DNA from: Maricaulis salignorans
GTDB taxonomy: Bacteria; Pseudomonadota; Alphaproteobacteria; Caulobacterales; Aquidulcibacteraceae
DNA: 37,904 nt
Assembly (NCBI GenBank): GCA_945891505.1
Contig: CAMDDL010000023.1
Coordinates: 1 to 37,904, forward strand
Direction: 5' to 3'
Of this stretch, positions 1 through 9,500 are shown piece after piece. Under the pieces are notes generated by a model, which saw only the letters and a list, made by a program, of their open reading frames with translations, made no database searches and was not told where the DNA came from. Each line of letters opens with the position of its first letter. Position 1 is the first letter of the stretch. Both the position numbers and the translations under genes were made by a program.

Positions 1-2667
1 AACCAACGCTTCCTTTGGCTTGTGAGCGCAAGTATCTTGCCGCTTTTTCTTGCAGATGTGGCTTTGGCACAATCTAGCCCCACACAACCTGAGCCCGAAG
101 AGGCGGTTGAGACAATCGTTGTGACCGCGACGCCGATCAGAGATTCAATTGCCAAGTCGCTTCAAGTTCAGCGCGCAGCAGACAACATTGTAAATGTGAT
201 TGCAGCCGATACCATCGGGCGCTTTCCTGACCAAACCGCAGCTGCGGCTTTGTCCCGTCTGCCCGCCACGGGTGTCCAGCGTGACCAAGGTCAGGAGCGG
301 TACATTCAGGTACGCGGCGCCCCTGCCCGCTGGACGACAGTTGCCTTTGATGGCGTGAACATTCTTGGTGCGGAAGATCGTATTTTCCGATTTGACAGCG
401 TTCCTTCAACCGTGATTTCGCAACTCGAACTCAATAAAACGCTGACCCCAGACATGCCTGCAGAAGCTTTGGCTGGCCGAGTAAACATCCGCACCTTCTC
501 GCCTTTGTCGAACAAAGGGCTTCATGCCAATTTGGATATTGGCCAAGGCTATGTCGACCTTGGAAAAGAAGCCGCCAATTACGGTTTGCGCTTATCGTGG
601 GCGAACGACACGTTTGGGGTGATGCTGGGTGCATCCTCCTTCACCTTCATCCAAGATACCGATAATTATGAGCCGCGGTTTGATCCTGTCAGCGCCTCCC
701 AACCAAATCCTGGGGCGATGCGTGAAGTTCGCTTTGCAAAGTACCGCATTAAGCGCGAAACCAACGCGCTCAATGGAAAATTTGAGTGGCGGCCAAACGA
801 GCAAAACCTGCTCCGCTTTACCGCACTTTATAGCGAATTCCTCGATTTTGAAGAGCGCAACCAATATACATTCAACTTCCGTAACGCCGCCAATGGAAAT
901 ATTGCAGGTTCGCGGACGGCTACCAGCGGCGATCTGATTGCCGTACCTGTGGCTGGTCTGTTTGAAGATGGTGATTACGCAACCAAGAACCTGCTCTATA
1001 TCCTGCATGGCGAGCATGATATCGGCGGATGGAACTTCTCGTGGGATTTGGGAACATCTGAAGCAGAATCTGTTTCCAATCTACCGCTGACAGCAACCTC
1101 CCAGTCAAATTCAGCCTTGCGTCCCTCTCTGACATTTACCGCTGGCGAAGCTGGGACGCCGCGCATCACCCTCTATGACACATTGCGCAGCCCGACGGGT
1201 GTGTTGAGTCGCGGAACAACAGCTCGCGCCACTTTGGACCAAACCGCATTTAACACCGAAGTCTTTGCGCTCTTCCGCGTGCTGAACGAGCAAACCGACA
1301 CGTTTGCTAAAGGCGACTTAACCCGTGAGTGGTCAAGCCTTGGCGCTGACGCGAAGTTTAAGGTCGGCTTTCAATACAATACTCGTAGCTTTGAAGACCC
1401 AGGCAATTGGGCAGTATTGCGCCCCAATGGCACGGCCGGCACGCTCATTTTGGGGACAACGGCACAGCAATTAGGCGTGCCTTGGACGCCCTATGCGTTT
1501 GTCACCCAAGAGTCCGCGATCGGCAGCATCAATGTTGGCTTCCAGTCATTCTTCATCGACAACGTAGCCCTCAACCAACAATTGGAGGCTGTGATTGCTG
1601 CAGCCGAACGTGCTAATGCAAGCGCTGGAGGCACCTTCCCAGTGCCACGCCGTAATCCGGCCTTAGCCAATACTGTGGATGAAGATATCACTGCGCTTTA
1701 TGTGCAGAACACGTGGAAATGGGATCGCCACACCTTGCTTGCTGGTTTGCGGATCGAGAAATCAGAAGTCACCGCAAAAGGTCTGGCTCAAGTAGGGACG
1801 TCCTTAGTCCCCCTCTCCCTATCCAGCGATGATACGCAATATATGCCAAGCTTGCATTATACGTACGACTTCTCGGATGACGTAAAGCTGCGCGCCGCGC
1901 TTATTAGTGGTGCAGCCCGTCCAAGCTTTACCGATCAACGCGCCACTGTGTCGATTACCGATGTCGTGGGTGTCCAATCTATCACAGGCGGTAATCCAAA
2001 CTTGAAGCCAGAGAGCGCGATTGGCGGCGACTTAAGTGCGGAATGGTACTTTGCGCCCGCCTCACTTCTGTCTGCGTCTTACTTTTATCGCAACGTGAAA
2101 GATGTTTTGTTTGACGCCTCAGAATTAGTCGGTGACGGCCGGTTCAACTCCAATGGCGTGGATCGGTCCGGCTACACCTACAACACAACATTGAATGGTG
2201 GTGACGGGTATCTGCAAGGCGTGGAGTTTGCTTACAACCATCCCTTCACCTTCTTGCCAGGTGCCTTGTCTGGCTTAGGTGTTCAGGCCAGTGTCGCGTT
2301 TCTTGATGGTGAATTCGATATTGGCAGCGGCCGCAAGAGCGCGTTCACCGGCACTTCGGATCGGATTACTCAAGCCGCGATCTTTTATGAAAAGTATGGC
2401 TTCTCCCTGCGCTTGGCTTGGCAGCACCGCACGGAATGGCTCGATGAAATCTCGCCAGGTGCAGCAGCGGGTGACTTAACTTGGGATGCTCAACAACGCG
2501 TTGAATTCTCAGGTCGGTATCAGTTGACTGATCATGTGACTCTCTACGCAGACATCAACAATCTCACTGATGAACGTGGCTTGCGTTATCAAGGTACGTT
2601 AGCGCAGCCTTATGAGCTGGAGTATTTTGGCCGCCGGTTCATGTTTGGGGTACGGGTGCGTTACTAA
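1..2667 (+). CDS. TonB-dependent receptor, 5' end outside window
   Basis: Outer-membrane active-uptake receptor powered by TonB-ExbBD; substrate unknown. The frame is open to the first base. The residues before the first possible GTG (position 22) continue a hydrophobic signal peptide ending near ALAQ, so the true start is probably left of the window and I give it as partial. A TonB-box-like ETIVVTAT stretch follows the signal peptide. Next comes a plug with the IGRFPDQTAAAALSRLP and YIQVRGAP patterns typical of the bacterial TonB-receptor subfamily modelled as TIGR01782. About 650 residues of beta-barrel follow, ending in an aromatic residue (VRVRY). At least 888 residues are visible, a normal length for the family. 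Downstream lie a strong hairpin and a relic of a secreted-protein gene. The call as a TonB receptor is firm; the substrate cannot be read from sequence. Confidence 0.93.
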   Translation, partial: NQRFLWLVSASILPLFLADVALAQSSPTQPEPEEAVETIVVTATPIRDSIAKSLQVQRAADNIVNVIAADTIGRFPDQTAAAALSRLPATGVQRDQGQERYIQVRGAPARWTTVAFDGVNILGAEDRIFRFDSVPSTVISQLELNKTLTPDMPAEALAGRVNIRTFSPLSNKGLHANLDIGQGYVDLGKEAANYGLRLSWANDTFGVMLGASSFTFIQDTDNYEPRFDPVSASQPNPGAMREVRFAKYRIKRETNALNGKFEWRPNEQNLLRFTALYSEFLDFEERNQYTFNFRNAANGNIAGSRTATSGDLIAVPVAGLFEDGDYATKNLLYILHGEHDIGGWNFSWDLGTSEAESVSNLPLTATSQSNSALRPSLTFTAGEAGTPRITLYDTLRSPTGVLSRGTTARATLDQTAFNTEVFALFRVLNEQTDTFAKGDLTREWSSLGADAKFKVGFQYNTRSFEDPGNWAVLRPNGTAGTLILGTTAQQLGVPWTPYAFVTQESAIGSINVGFQSFFIDNVALNQQLEAVIAAAERANASAGGTFPVPRRNPALANTVDEDITALYVQNTWKWDRHTLLAGLRIEKSEVTAKGLAQVGTSLVPLSLSSDDTQYMPSLHYTYDFSDDVKLRAALISGAARPSFTDQRATVSITDVVGVQSITGGNPNLKPESAIGGDLSAEWYFAPASLLSASYFYRNVKDVLFDASELVGDGRFNSNGVDRSGYTYNTTLNGGDGYLQGVEFAYNHPFTFLPGALSGLGVQASVAFLDGEFDIGSGRKSAFTGTSDRITQAAIFYEKYGFSLRLAWQHRTEWLDEISPGAAAGDLTWDAQQRVEFSGRYQLTDHVTLYADINNLTDERGLRYQGTLAQPYELEYFGRRFMFGVRVRY

Positions 2668-2707
2668 AGCCCCCTGCTCTTTCTCACGGAGTACCAAGAT
2701 CGACTTT

Positions 2708-2745
2708 GAGCGCAGCTTTGATGCACACGGATCAAAGCTGCGCTC
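2708..2745. terminator. Perfect 15-bp inverted repeat after the receptor gene
   Basis: GAGCGCAGCTTTGAT at 2708-2722 and its exact reverse complement at 2731-2745, with an 8-base loop, lie 41 bases after the receptor stop. Position and stem strength suggest a transcription terminator or mRNA 3'-end stabiliser. There is no T-run behind it, so it is not a textbook intrinsic terminator. Confidence 0.6.
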
Positions 2746-2849
2746 TGGGCTATTGGCGCAAGCCACAACCCGCCGCCTCAATTCACTATGTGGGTAAATC
2801 CCAGACAAAACGGCATCAACAAGCCGAGCGCTGACGAAAACCAAGGGCC

Positions 2850-2904
2850 CTTCAGCGCTTAAGCTACTTAAGAGCCAGTCAGGTCAAAACTTGTAGCGCT
2901 GAAG
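2850..2904. repeat. Second inverted repeat in the same gap
   Basis: CTTCAGCGCT at 2850-2859 and AGCGCTGAAG at 2895-2904 are exact 10-base inverted arms about 35 bases apart. A smaller CTTAAG...CTTAAG pair sits inside them (2857-2871). This may be a structured 3' region or an operator; no function can be assigned. Confidence 0.35.
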
Positions 2905-2964
2905 AGAATCTATCGACAATAAAGCGACAGCGCGATTAGGCTTCAGATCAAATCCGACCCAACA

Positions 2965-3089
2965 TCAGGCCTCAGGCACCTGTGGAATACGGGCAACCAC
3001 GATCTCTTTCCGCTTCCTGCTTATTCCATAGATGACGCGGTCCTTGCCTACGCTTCGGTCCCAAGCCCAGCCTTGCCCTTCAAACGGCA
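2965..3089 (-). pseudogene. 3'-terminal relic of the Tat-exported protein gene
   Basis: Read on the minus strand, this piece encodes 41 codons matching the C-terminus of the intact gene at 5633-6514, from PFEGQGWAWDRSVGKD to PQVPEA and a stop. Only a handful of substitutions separate the two and there is no frameshift. Similarity stops abruptly near 3089, so about 250 upstream codons are absent. A 14-base identity past the stop (2924-2937 versus 5601-5614, gcgacagcgcgatt) shows the copied segment included the downstream flank. It is a truncated duplicate, probably not expressed. Confidence 0.85.
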
Positions 3090-3256
3090 AGTGCTGCGAT
3101 GCTTTGTTGCAGGCCGGCATGAACTGAAACACCAAGCTAAACTAACTACCCACAATTTGAACCAAATTTTTGTAAAAATGCCCCACTGGGAAGCGTACTC
3201 GCTTAACTCGATCGTGCTAACACCCAAAGCTGATTGATCTGGTTTGGAGTGTGTTC

Positions 3257-3484
3257 GTGTTGAAGCTCAATGCGCATAGCAAAATAAAAAGCCTAATTGC
3301 AGACGAGGCCGGAACGGTCTCTCTGGAGTATGGCTTGATTGCGTCGCTCGTGGCCGTCTCTCTGATCACGGGATCGTCCTCACTCGGCAATAATTTGGCC
3401 ACTTCCTTCGTGGCGACTGCTGACGCAATTCTGGCTAATGGGGAAACAGAGCCACCTCCCGCCGCAGAGCGCCCATATCAATAG
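3257..3484 (+). CDS. Flp/Fap-type pilin subunit
   Basis: Small pilin of the type IVb (Tad/Flp) family, which forms thin adhesive fibres after prepilin peptidase processing. The 75 residues show the family core: a short charged leader, then EAGTVSLEYGLIASLVAVSLI, where EYGLIA is the Flp signature and the hydrophobic stretch is the assembly helix. The tail is rich in proline, glutamate and alanine. A GTG at 3251 is also possible, but GGAG (3246-3249) is one base from it and seven bases from the GTG at 3257, so 3257 is preferred. No tad/cpa assembly genes are in the window, so it would depend on machinery elsewhere or is an orphan. It precedes a diguanylate cyclase by 121 bases, an arrangement that suits surface attachment but does not prove a link. 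Confidence 0.8.
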   Translation: MLKLNAHSKIKSLIADEAGTVSLEYGLIASLVAVSLITGSSSLGNNLATSFVATADAILANGETEPPPAAERPYQ

Positions 3485-3605
3485 GGATGGCTCCAAAGCT
3501 TCAGACTCAATCGTAACCCTTCGCCCCACAGCTTAGGTGCCAGACTTATCGTTATATTCATGACTTTAGGGGAAACAGGGAATTCGGAGAACTGGCAGGT
3601 TTAGA

Positions 3606-5582
3606 ATGAGTTTTCTTAAGGCTTTGCCAACTGGTCTAATACGGGTTTTATTTGCCTGTAGCTTTGCCGCAATCGTGGCACTTGGCCTTTCAAAGACTGA
3701 AACACCCCAACGCGTTGAAACTGCACTTGCTGATCATTGGCAGTTTAGAGACACCGTCGCACCGTCAGAAGATACAATCATCATCTTTATTGATGAAGAG
3801 GCTGTGCAGACAATGGGATTTTATCCCTTTGATCGCCGCTTGATGGCGAATGCTCTAACGATACTAAAACAAGCCAATGTAGATCGTATTTACATTGACG
3901 CTGGCCTGAGCATTCCAGACTCAGAAGTGGACGATTTACAGCTAGAGAACGCCATCGCCGCTCTCGGGCCCGAAAAGATAGCCCTGCCGGTTTCGCAGAT
4001 AGAGAATCCAGATGGCACTTATCGACTCATTCAACCGATTGCACGGTTTAGTAGTCATGCAAGATTGGTCACGTCCATATTCGCGATTGATGCTCAACAA
4101 AAAATACGCTCTGCCAGTGGCTTGCCAGATGAGAGCCTTGCGCTCTCGTCCGACTGGCTGAACCGTCGCCCCGACCTTCGCGCCGGTGAGTTGCCGCTTA
4201 ATTTCCAAATTTCGGTGCCAAAATTTAAGCGCTACGCTTTTTTGGATGTTGCCGCAGGCCGAATCAATCCCAGCGCCCTGCGTGGCAAGAAAGTGATTAT
4301 CGGTCTGGCACTTAAGACCCCACAATTCACCCTCATTGCGCCAAACCAGGGGCCAATTGTTCGTACAGAGGCGATTGCTTTGGCAACTGAAACAACCAAT
4401 ACCGACTTTGCGAGACACAAGTGGTCACTAATTGGACAAGTGGGGTTGGTGCTCGCGGCATCCCTACTGGCTACCTTGATCATTTATCGCTTGAACTGGG
4501 GACAAGGACTGCTCGCAACCATTGTGCTTGTCGTGTGCTGGTTCCCCATAGCCCAGTATCTTTGGATTACCCAGAAAGTTCAGGTTCCAATTCTAACGCC
4601 AGCTTTTGGCTTCTTGCTCACGTGGCAGATTCTAAAGCTTGATGAGAGTTTTCTAGGCAAGTTAGCTTTGCGAATCCGCAAGAGACTTTTTGGCGTCGGG
4701 CAGAATGCCCTTCTCGCAGCGGCAGAAGTTATTGCAGAGCCAGCAATTGTCTTCAATAGCTCGGGTATATTGCTGGGCGCAAACGAGGCGTTCAAGGCAC
4801 TTAGAAGCGCCCAGCTGACAAGTGATGAGGCTGGTACTTTGCCCAACCACTTGGACGCGCTGTTCCTTTCGGCCGAGCATTTATTGGCTCTACCTGAAGC
4901 CGAACAAGCGACGGGCCATATCGATATGCAATTCAAGCAGGGCAATCAGGAGTTCGAAGCCAGCGTACGTTGGGTCCGTTCCATTACAAGCTCGATTGCA
5001 ATTGCCAGTCTCAAAGATGTCACTGAATCACGTCAACGAGAGCGTGCCTTGTCACAACTTGCTTATAAGGATGTGCTTACAAGCGTTGGAAATCGGACAG
5101 CATTTCAGGTCCAACTTAAGTCCATGACCGAATCTGCTGCCAGCCAACCATTTGCCGTTATGGTGATTGATTTGGATGGCTTTAAGGCGATCAACGATGA
5201 ATACGGGCACCACGCTGGCGATCAATTGCTGGTCACGATTGCAGAACGGATCAGTAGTCTTTTGCGTCCGCAAGACTTTGTCGCCCGTATGGGAGGAGAT
5301 GAATTCACAATTCTCTATCCCAGTGGCGAACTCGATGCCGTTGAAACCTTCACAGACAGGCTCATTCGTGCAATCTTAGAGCCTGTTGAGATTGATGCAG
5401 GAACCGTGCGGGTGGGGGCCAGTGTAGGCGTGGCACTGTGTCCAATGCACCATTATGACGGTCCAACTGTTGTCAAAATGGCGGATGCTGCCATGTACGT
5501 CGCCAAGCGGCAAAAGCCCGCTTTTGCAATCCACGGCATGGCGGAACCCCAATCATGCCGGCGTCAACAAGGGTCCTTTTAG
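3606..5582 (+). CDS. CHASE2-PAS-GGDEF diguanylate cyclase
   Basis: Membrane sensor predicted to make cyclic di-GMP from two GTP. The 658 residues order as: N-terminal membrane helix (about 10-28), periplasmic CHASE2 sensor (about 30-270), three membrane helices (about 275-345), PAS-like segment (about 370-470) and GGDEF domain (about 485-640). The catalytic GGDEF is intact at residues 563-567. An RxxD inhibitory site (RPQD, 554-557) lies exactly five residues before it, so product feedback inhibition is likely. There is no EAL domain. The ATG at 3606 has AGG six bases upstream (3597-3599). The last residues after the GGDEF fold (AEPQSCRRQQGSF) look unstructured. The gene converges on the Tat-protein gene with a 50-base gap. 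The ligand of CHASE2 is unknown. Confidence 0.92.
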   Translation: MSFLKALPTGLIRVLFACSFAAIVALGLSKTETPQRVETALADHWQFRDTVAPSEDTIIIFIDEEAVQTMGFYPFDRRLMANALTILKQANVDRIYIDAGLSIPDSEVDDLQLENAIAALGPEKIALPVSQIENPDGTYRLIQPIARFSSHARLVTSIFAIDAQQKIRSASGLPDESLALSSDWLNRRPDLRAGELPLNFQISVPKFKRYAFLDVAAGRINPSALRGKKVIIGLALKTPQFTLIAPNQGPIVRTEAIALATETTNTDFARHKWSLIGQVGLVLAASLLATLIIYRLNWGQGLLATIVLVVCWFPIAQYLWITQKVQVPILTPAFGFLLTWQILKLDESFLGKLALRIRKRLFGVGQNALLAAAEVIAEPAIVFNSSGILLGANEAFKALRSAQLTSDEAGTLPNHLDALFLSAEHLLALPEAEQATGHIDMQFKQGNQEFEASVRWVRSITSSIAIASLKDVTESRQRERALSQLAYKDVLTSVGNRTAFQVQLKSMTESAASQPFAVMVIDLDGFKAINDEYGHHAGDQLLVTIAERISSLLRPQDFVARMGGDEFTILYPSGELDAVETFTDRLIRAILEPVEIDAGTVRVGASVGVALCPMHHYDGPTVVKMADAAMYVAKRQKPAFAIHGMAEPQSCRRQQGSF

Positions 5583-5632
5583 GGCGCTCTAGACTCTGAC
5601 GCGACAGCGCGATTGGTGCCAGGTGATATCTG

Positions 5633-6514
5633 TCACAGTATCAAGGCCTTAGGAACCTGAGGAATGCGGGCAACGACGACCTCTTTCCGCTTCCGGCTTA
5701 TTCCATAGATGACGCGATCCTTGCCCACGCTTCGGTCCCAAGCCCAGCCTTGCCCTTCAAACGGCACAGCGATCTTGGTGACATAGTCTAGCACTACCCC
5801 TTGTTTTGGAAGCCTCAGAACATAAAGCTCTGGCGCATCATGGCCAGTTACATAGAGCAAGCCATCGTCGCCCCAATCACCGCCTGAACTGGAGCTTACG
5901 CCCCAAGTTGCCACGACCTCTGGAGGGAAAATCCACGATTGACGCATCTGCCACGCGTCATCGAACTGGCCCAGATAGGTCCAACGCTGATCAAACCCTG
6001 GCGTCGTTCCCTTGTCATTATAATTGGCAAAACAGGCCCACCAAAAGCCACCATGACGAACCGCCCAGGTCAATGACCCGAGCCGTATCCCGAAACTATA
6101 AGTCTCGACGGGTTGCATGGTGGTGGTGTCGAACGTCTCCAGCGAGCTTGCCATCGGTAAGTTGGGGAAGTTCGAATGCGCCAAAATCAGGCGGTTTTTG
6201 GCGACATAGCCTGCATTGAAATGCACGATCGCACCATCAGCCCCATCCCGCCATTCTGCGACCCGCACGCCGTCGGATTTGCGGTGTTTGACCAACGTGC
6301 GATTGCCGATCCCGTAGAAATAATCGGCGTCGACAGCAGCGGCTTGGTTGGCTTCTGGTACTTGCCACCGACGCAGCTCCGTTGCCACCAAGCTGGCTGG
6401 TGACGTTATTGCATCGCCAGAAGCAGCTTTGGCACCGGCCCCTAAAGGTAGAACCATCGGTGCCGCCAAGGCAGCACATTCGAGGAAAGATCTTCTGGAC
6501 CACGTTTCGTTCAT
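5633..6514 (-). CDS. Tat-exported protein of unknown function, partner of the TonB receptor
   Basis: A 293-residue protein beginning MNETWSRRSFLECAAL, a twin-arginine signal followed by a hydrophobic stretch to about residue 32, so it should be exported folded to the periplasm. The rest is rich in short Trp/Tyr/Gly strands (TYSFGIRLGSLTWAV, GDWGDDGLLYVTG) that suggest a beta-propeller-like fold; I do not recognise a named family. An upstream ATG at 6544 exists, but the ATG at 6514 has GAGGAAA at good spacing and overlaps the receptor stop as TGATG, so translation is coupled to the receptor. A truncated copy of its last 41 codons sits at 2965-3089. The context suggests it handles or senses the receptor's substrate; this is inference. 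Confidence 0.75.
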   Translation of the reverse strand: MNETWSRRSFLECAALAAPMVLPLGAGAKAASGDAITSPASLVATELRRWQVPEANQAAAVDADYFYGIGNRTLVKHRKSDGVRVAEWRDGADGAIVHFNAGYVAKNRLILAHSNFPNLPMASSLETFDTTTMQPVETYSFGIRLGSLTWAVRHGGFWWACFANYNDKGTTPGFDQRWTYLGQFDDAWQMRQSWIFPPEVVATWGVSSSSGGDWGDDGLLYVTGHDAPELYVLRLPKQGVVLDYVTKIAVPFEGQGWAWDRSVGKDRVIYGISRKRKEVVVARIPQVPKALIL

Positions 6515-9500
6515 CAGAATTTCCTCACAACTTCGAGGCTCCAACTGCGGCCACTGAGGAGGGCTTGGCTGACACCTGCATCATAACCGAAAGCACCTGA
6601 CGTTAATGGCGGCGGCTCATCGGTAACATTGGCGATAGACAGCCGTACCCGCGTATTGGCGAGCCATTTTGGCGATGCAGTTTCAAACTTGTAGCCTACC
6701 GATAAATTGTACGTCACAACTGGATCGATTACCAAGCGATAGAGTGTTCTTCCGGCGGTGAAGAACGGCTCGATATAAGAAGGCTTGCCGAGACTGTCGT
6801 AAATCGCCTGCGTCGTTGTGGCCCCTGAATCATGGGTTTTGCCGACATGATAAATCCCAAGGCCCGCGTTCCATGCGCCTTTATCCCAGTTGATATTGGT
6901 CGTGCTACGCCACTTTGCGGCACCATTGGCATAAAGGCCATTATTCTCGGTTGGTGCGACATTGACGGGTGCAAGCGTAGTGAGCGAGCGATCCAAATAG
7001 CTCCAGTCTGAAGTAACGAGAATCCGGCCCCAAGACTGGCGTGGCATCGCATAGCGGAATCCAAAATCCACGCCCTCGTGTTGGCTGCTCGATAGGTTCA
7101 AGAACGGCTGGTAGCGCGCGAAGATACGACCGGCTGGAGCTGCCGGGTTGGTTGGGTTAGCGGCATTATAAGCGGCAAATGCAGCACGATCTTCAGGTGT
7201 CAGCGCGTAACGCTGGACATCTGGATCGCCGCGATAGGTTGCGCCACTGCCAATATCGATTTGGTTGACGGCGACACCGGCCGCAATCTGTGCCTGCGTA
7301 TAGGCGCGCAACAGCGCCGTATCGCTCGCATCAATCTGTGCGGTACTGCGTTGGCCAAGCAAATTGGTGCGGTCGATGCTCCACAGATCAGCGGTGAGGC
7401 TCAGCCCCTTGATACCCGGAACGTCGAACACGATGCCATAGGTAGTGCCCTCGGATTCCTGCGGTTTTAGATCAGGGTTGCCGCCAAAATAGGTACGCTT
7501 AACGTAAGGACCTTCGTTCAAGAACGGATTGCGATAAGCATCGAGATCACCGGCACCCGCCGTGATGGACCAACGCGAACTGGTATAAAGAGCTGCCAGG
7601 CTTGGTGCCATGAAGCCCTCATTATAGGAGCCACGTACCATCAACCAAGACGTCGGCCGCCAGTTTACGCCAATTTTCGGCTTTGTGGTCTCACCAAAGT
7701 CGCTATAGCTTTCGAACCGTGCCGAGGCGGTCAACTCAAGGCTATTCACCAGCGGTATTTCGCGTTCGGGCGAAACCAATGGCACGACTGTTTCGGCATA
7801 AGCACTGGTGACTTCGCGCTCCCCAAACACATCGGGTCGGGGTGGGTGCAACAAAAAGTCGTTGTTCTGAGGGTCTAGCCCCGAGGCGGCAGGGTTTTCA
7901 CCGCTAAACGGCGGACGCACATCGCTTAACTCTTCCCGACGAAACTCCACACCAAAGGCGGCTTTCACCTCATTATCCCAAAAGGAGAACAAGGTGCCCG
8001 AAGTCCTAAAGTCGGCGCTCGCGATAGAGCTTTCTGCGCTGCGCGAATAGACTTCCGAGAAGGAATCTACAACCGACTGCGGATTGGTAAAAGGCTGGTC
8101 AGCTACGACGGCACCATTTGCGACGCGGAACGTGTAGCCAAATGGATTATAGGCGCCGCTATCGGTTCGCGCGATGGCGGCTTGGAGCTTGCTTTCACGA
8201 ATGTCCGGGAACGCGTCATCAGTGCCGCTGACTTCGTTGTAGAATAGCGAGCTCTCCCACTCCCAAGTCTTGCCAAACTTGCCACGCACGCCGCCAACGA
8301 TCCGGAAGACGTCCGCTTTGGTTTCGACACTTTCGGCGGCCAAGTCGCGAATGGTTAGCTGGGTGAAACTGACGGTACGCGGTGCACCAACCACGCGCGC
8401 CGTGCCGTCGGTGTTTGGTGCGCCGGTGACGTGGTAGAAGCGCGAGCCATAAGGGTTGAACGGGCTATCAATCGGCATCACCATCAGCTGATCTGACGTC
8501 GGCGCGTTGAGTGCCAGAGGCTGGCGACGCATGGTGGACGACGAGCCGTAATAACCAAACTCACCAAAGGCAGTGAGCCGCGAGCTAATGTCATACTCGG
8601 CCGTCACAAAGGCATTGGCACGAGTTGTCTTGGGTGAAGCAAAGCCAAACTGATTGAGGTCCAAGAAGAATTCTGGGTTGGTTGCGCGGCTAGGTGCCGC
8701 CGTCGTCAGCGCAGGTGTGCCGTTCACAGGCCGGAAGTAATTGTTGGCCGTTGATGTTCCAATCCGAAAGGTAGGCCAGAAGCCACGCGCGGAACGTGCA
8801 TCAAAGGGTCCGCCCAAGGCGTTAAATGGCGCTGGCGCACGGTCCACGTTCAAGGATGTGCGGCTGAAGTCGCGTTCGGTCAGAAGCGTGGCATCGCGGG
8901 ACAGCCCTTCGAATGTGCCAAACAGACGCCCCCGGTCGTCTGCGAAGCGGGTTCCGAACGTTACAGCGCCCTGCAGACTCTCGCCACCGCCAGCTTCAGG
9001 CTGGCTAAAGCGCAACAGTGCCTCAACACCCTCAAAGTCGCGTCGCAACACGTAGTTGATCACGCCACCAACAGCATCCGAACCGTAAACAGAGGATGCG
9101 CCATCGCGCAGCACTTCAATCCGCGCGATACCTTGTGTCGGCAAGTGGTTGATGTTGACTGCTTGCGACAAACCAGCGGTAAACGGATTGATGGCCATGC
9201 GGCGACCATTGATCAGGACCAGAGTTGCCGTTGCACCCATGTTGCGAAGGTTCAAATTGGCATTATCGCCCCGCGCACCAGAAGAGCCCAAACGAGTTTC
9301 GTTCTCGGGCAAATTGCTTACCGATGGCAGAGAAGTCAGCAATTCAGACGGCAGAAGCGCACCGCGCAATTCAATCGCGCGCTGATCCAATACCGTGATT
9401 GGAACCGTTGTCTCAAGGTTCGAACGGCGAATGTTGGAGCCTGTGACAATGACGGTTTCAACTTCACGAGCAGGCTGCTCACTGGCTTGTTGGGCCGTGG

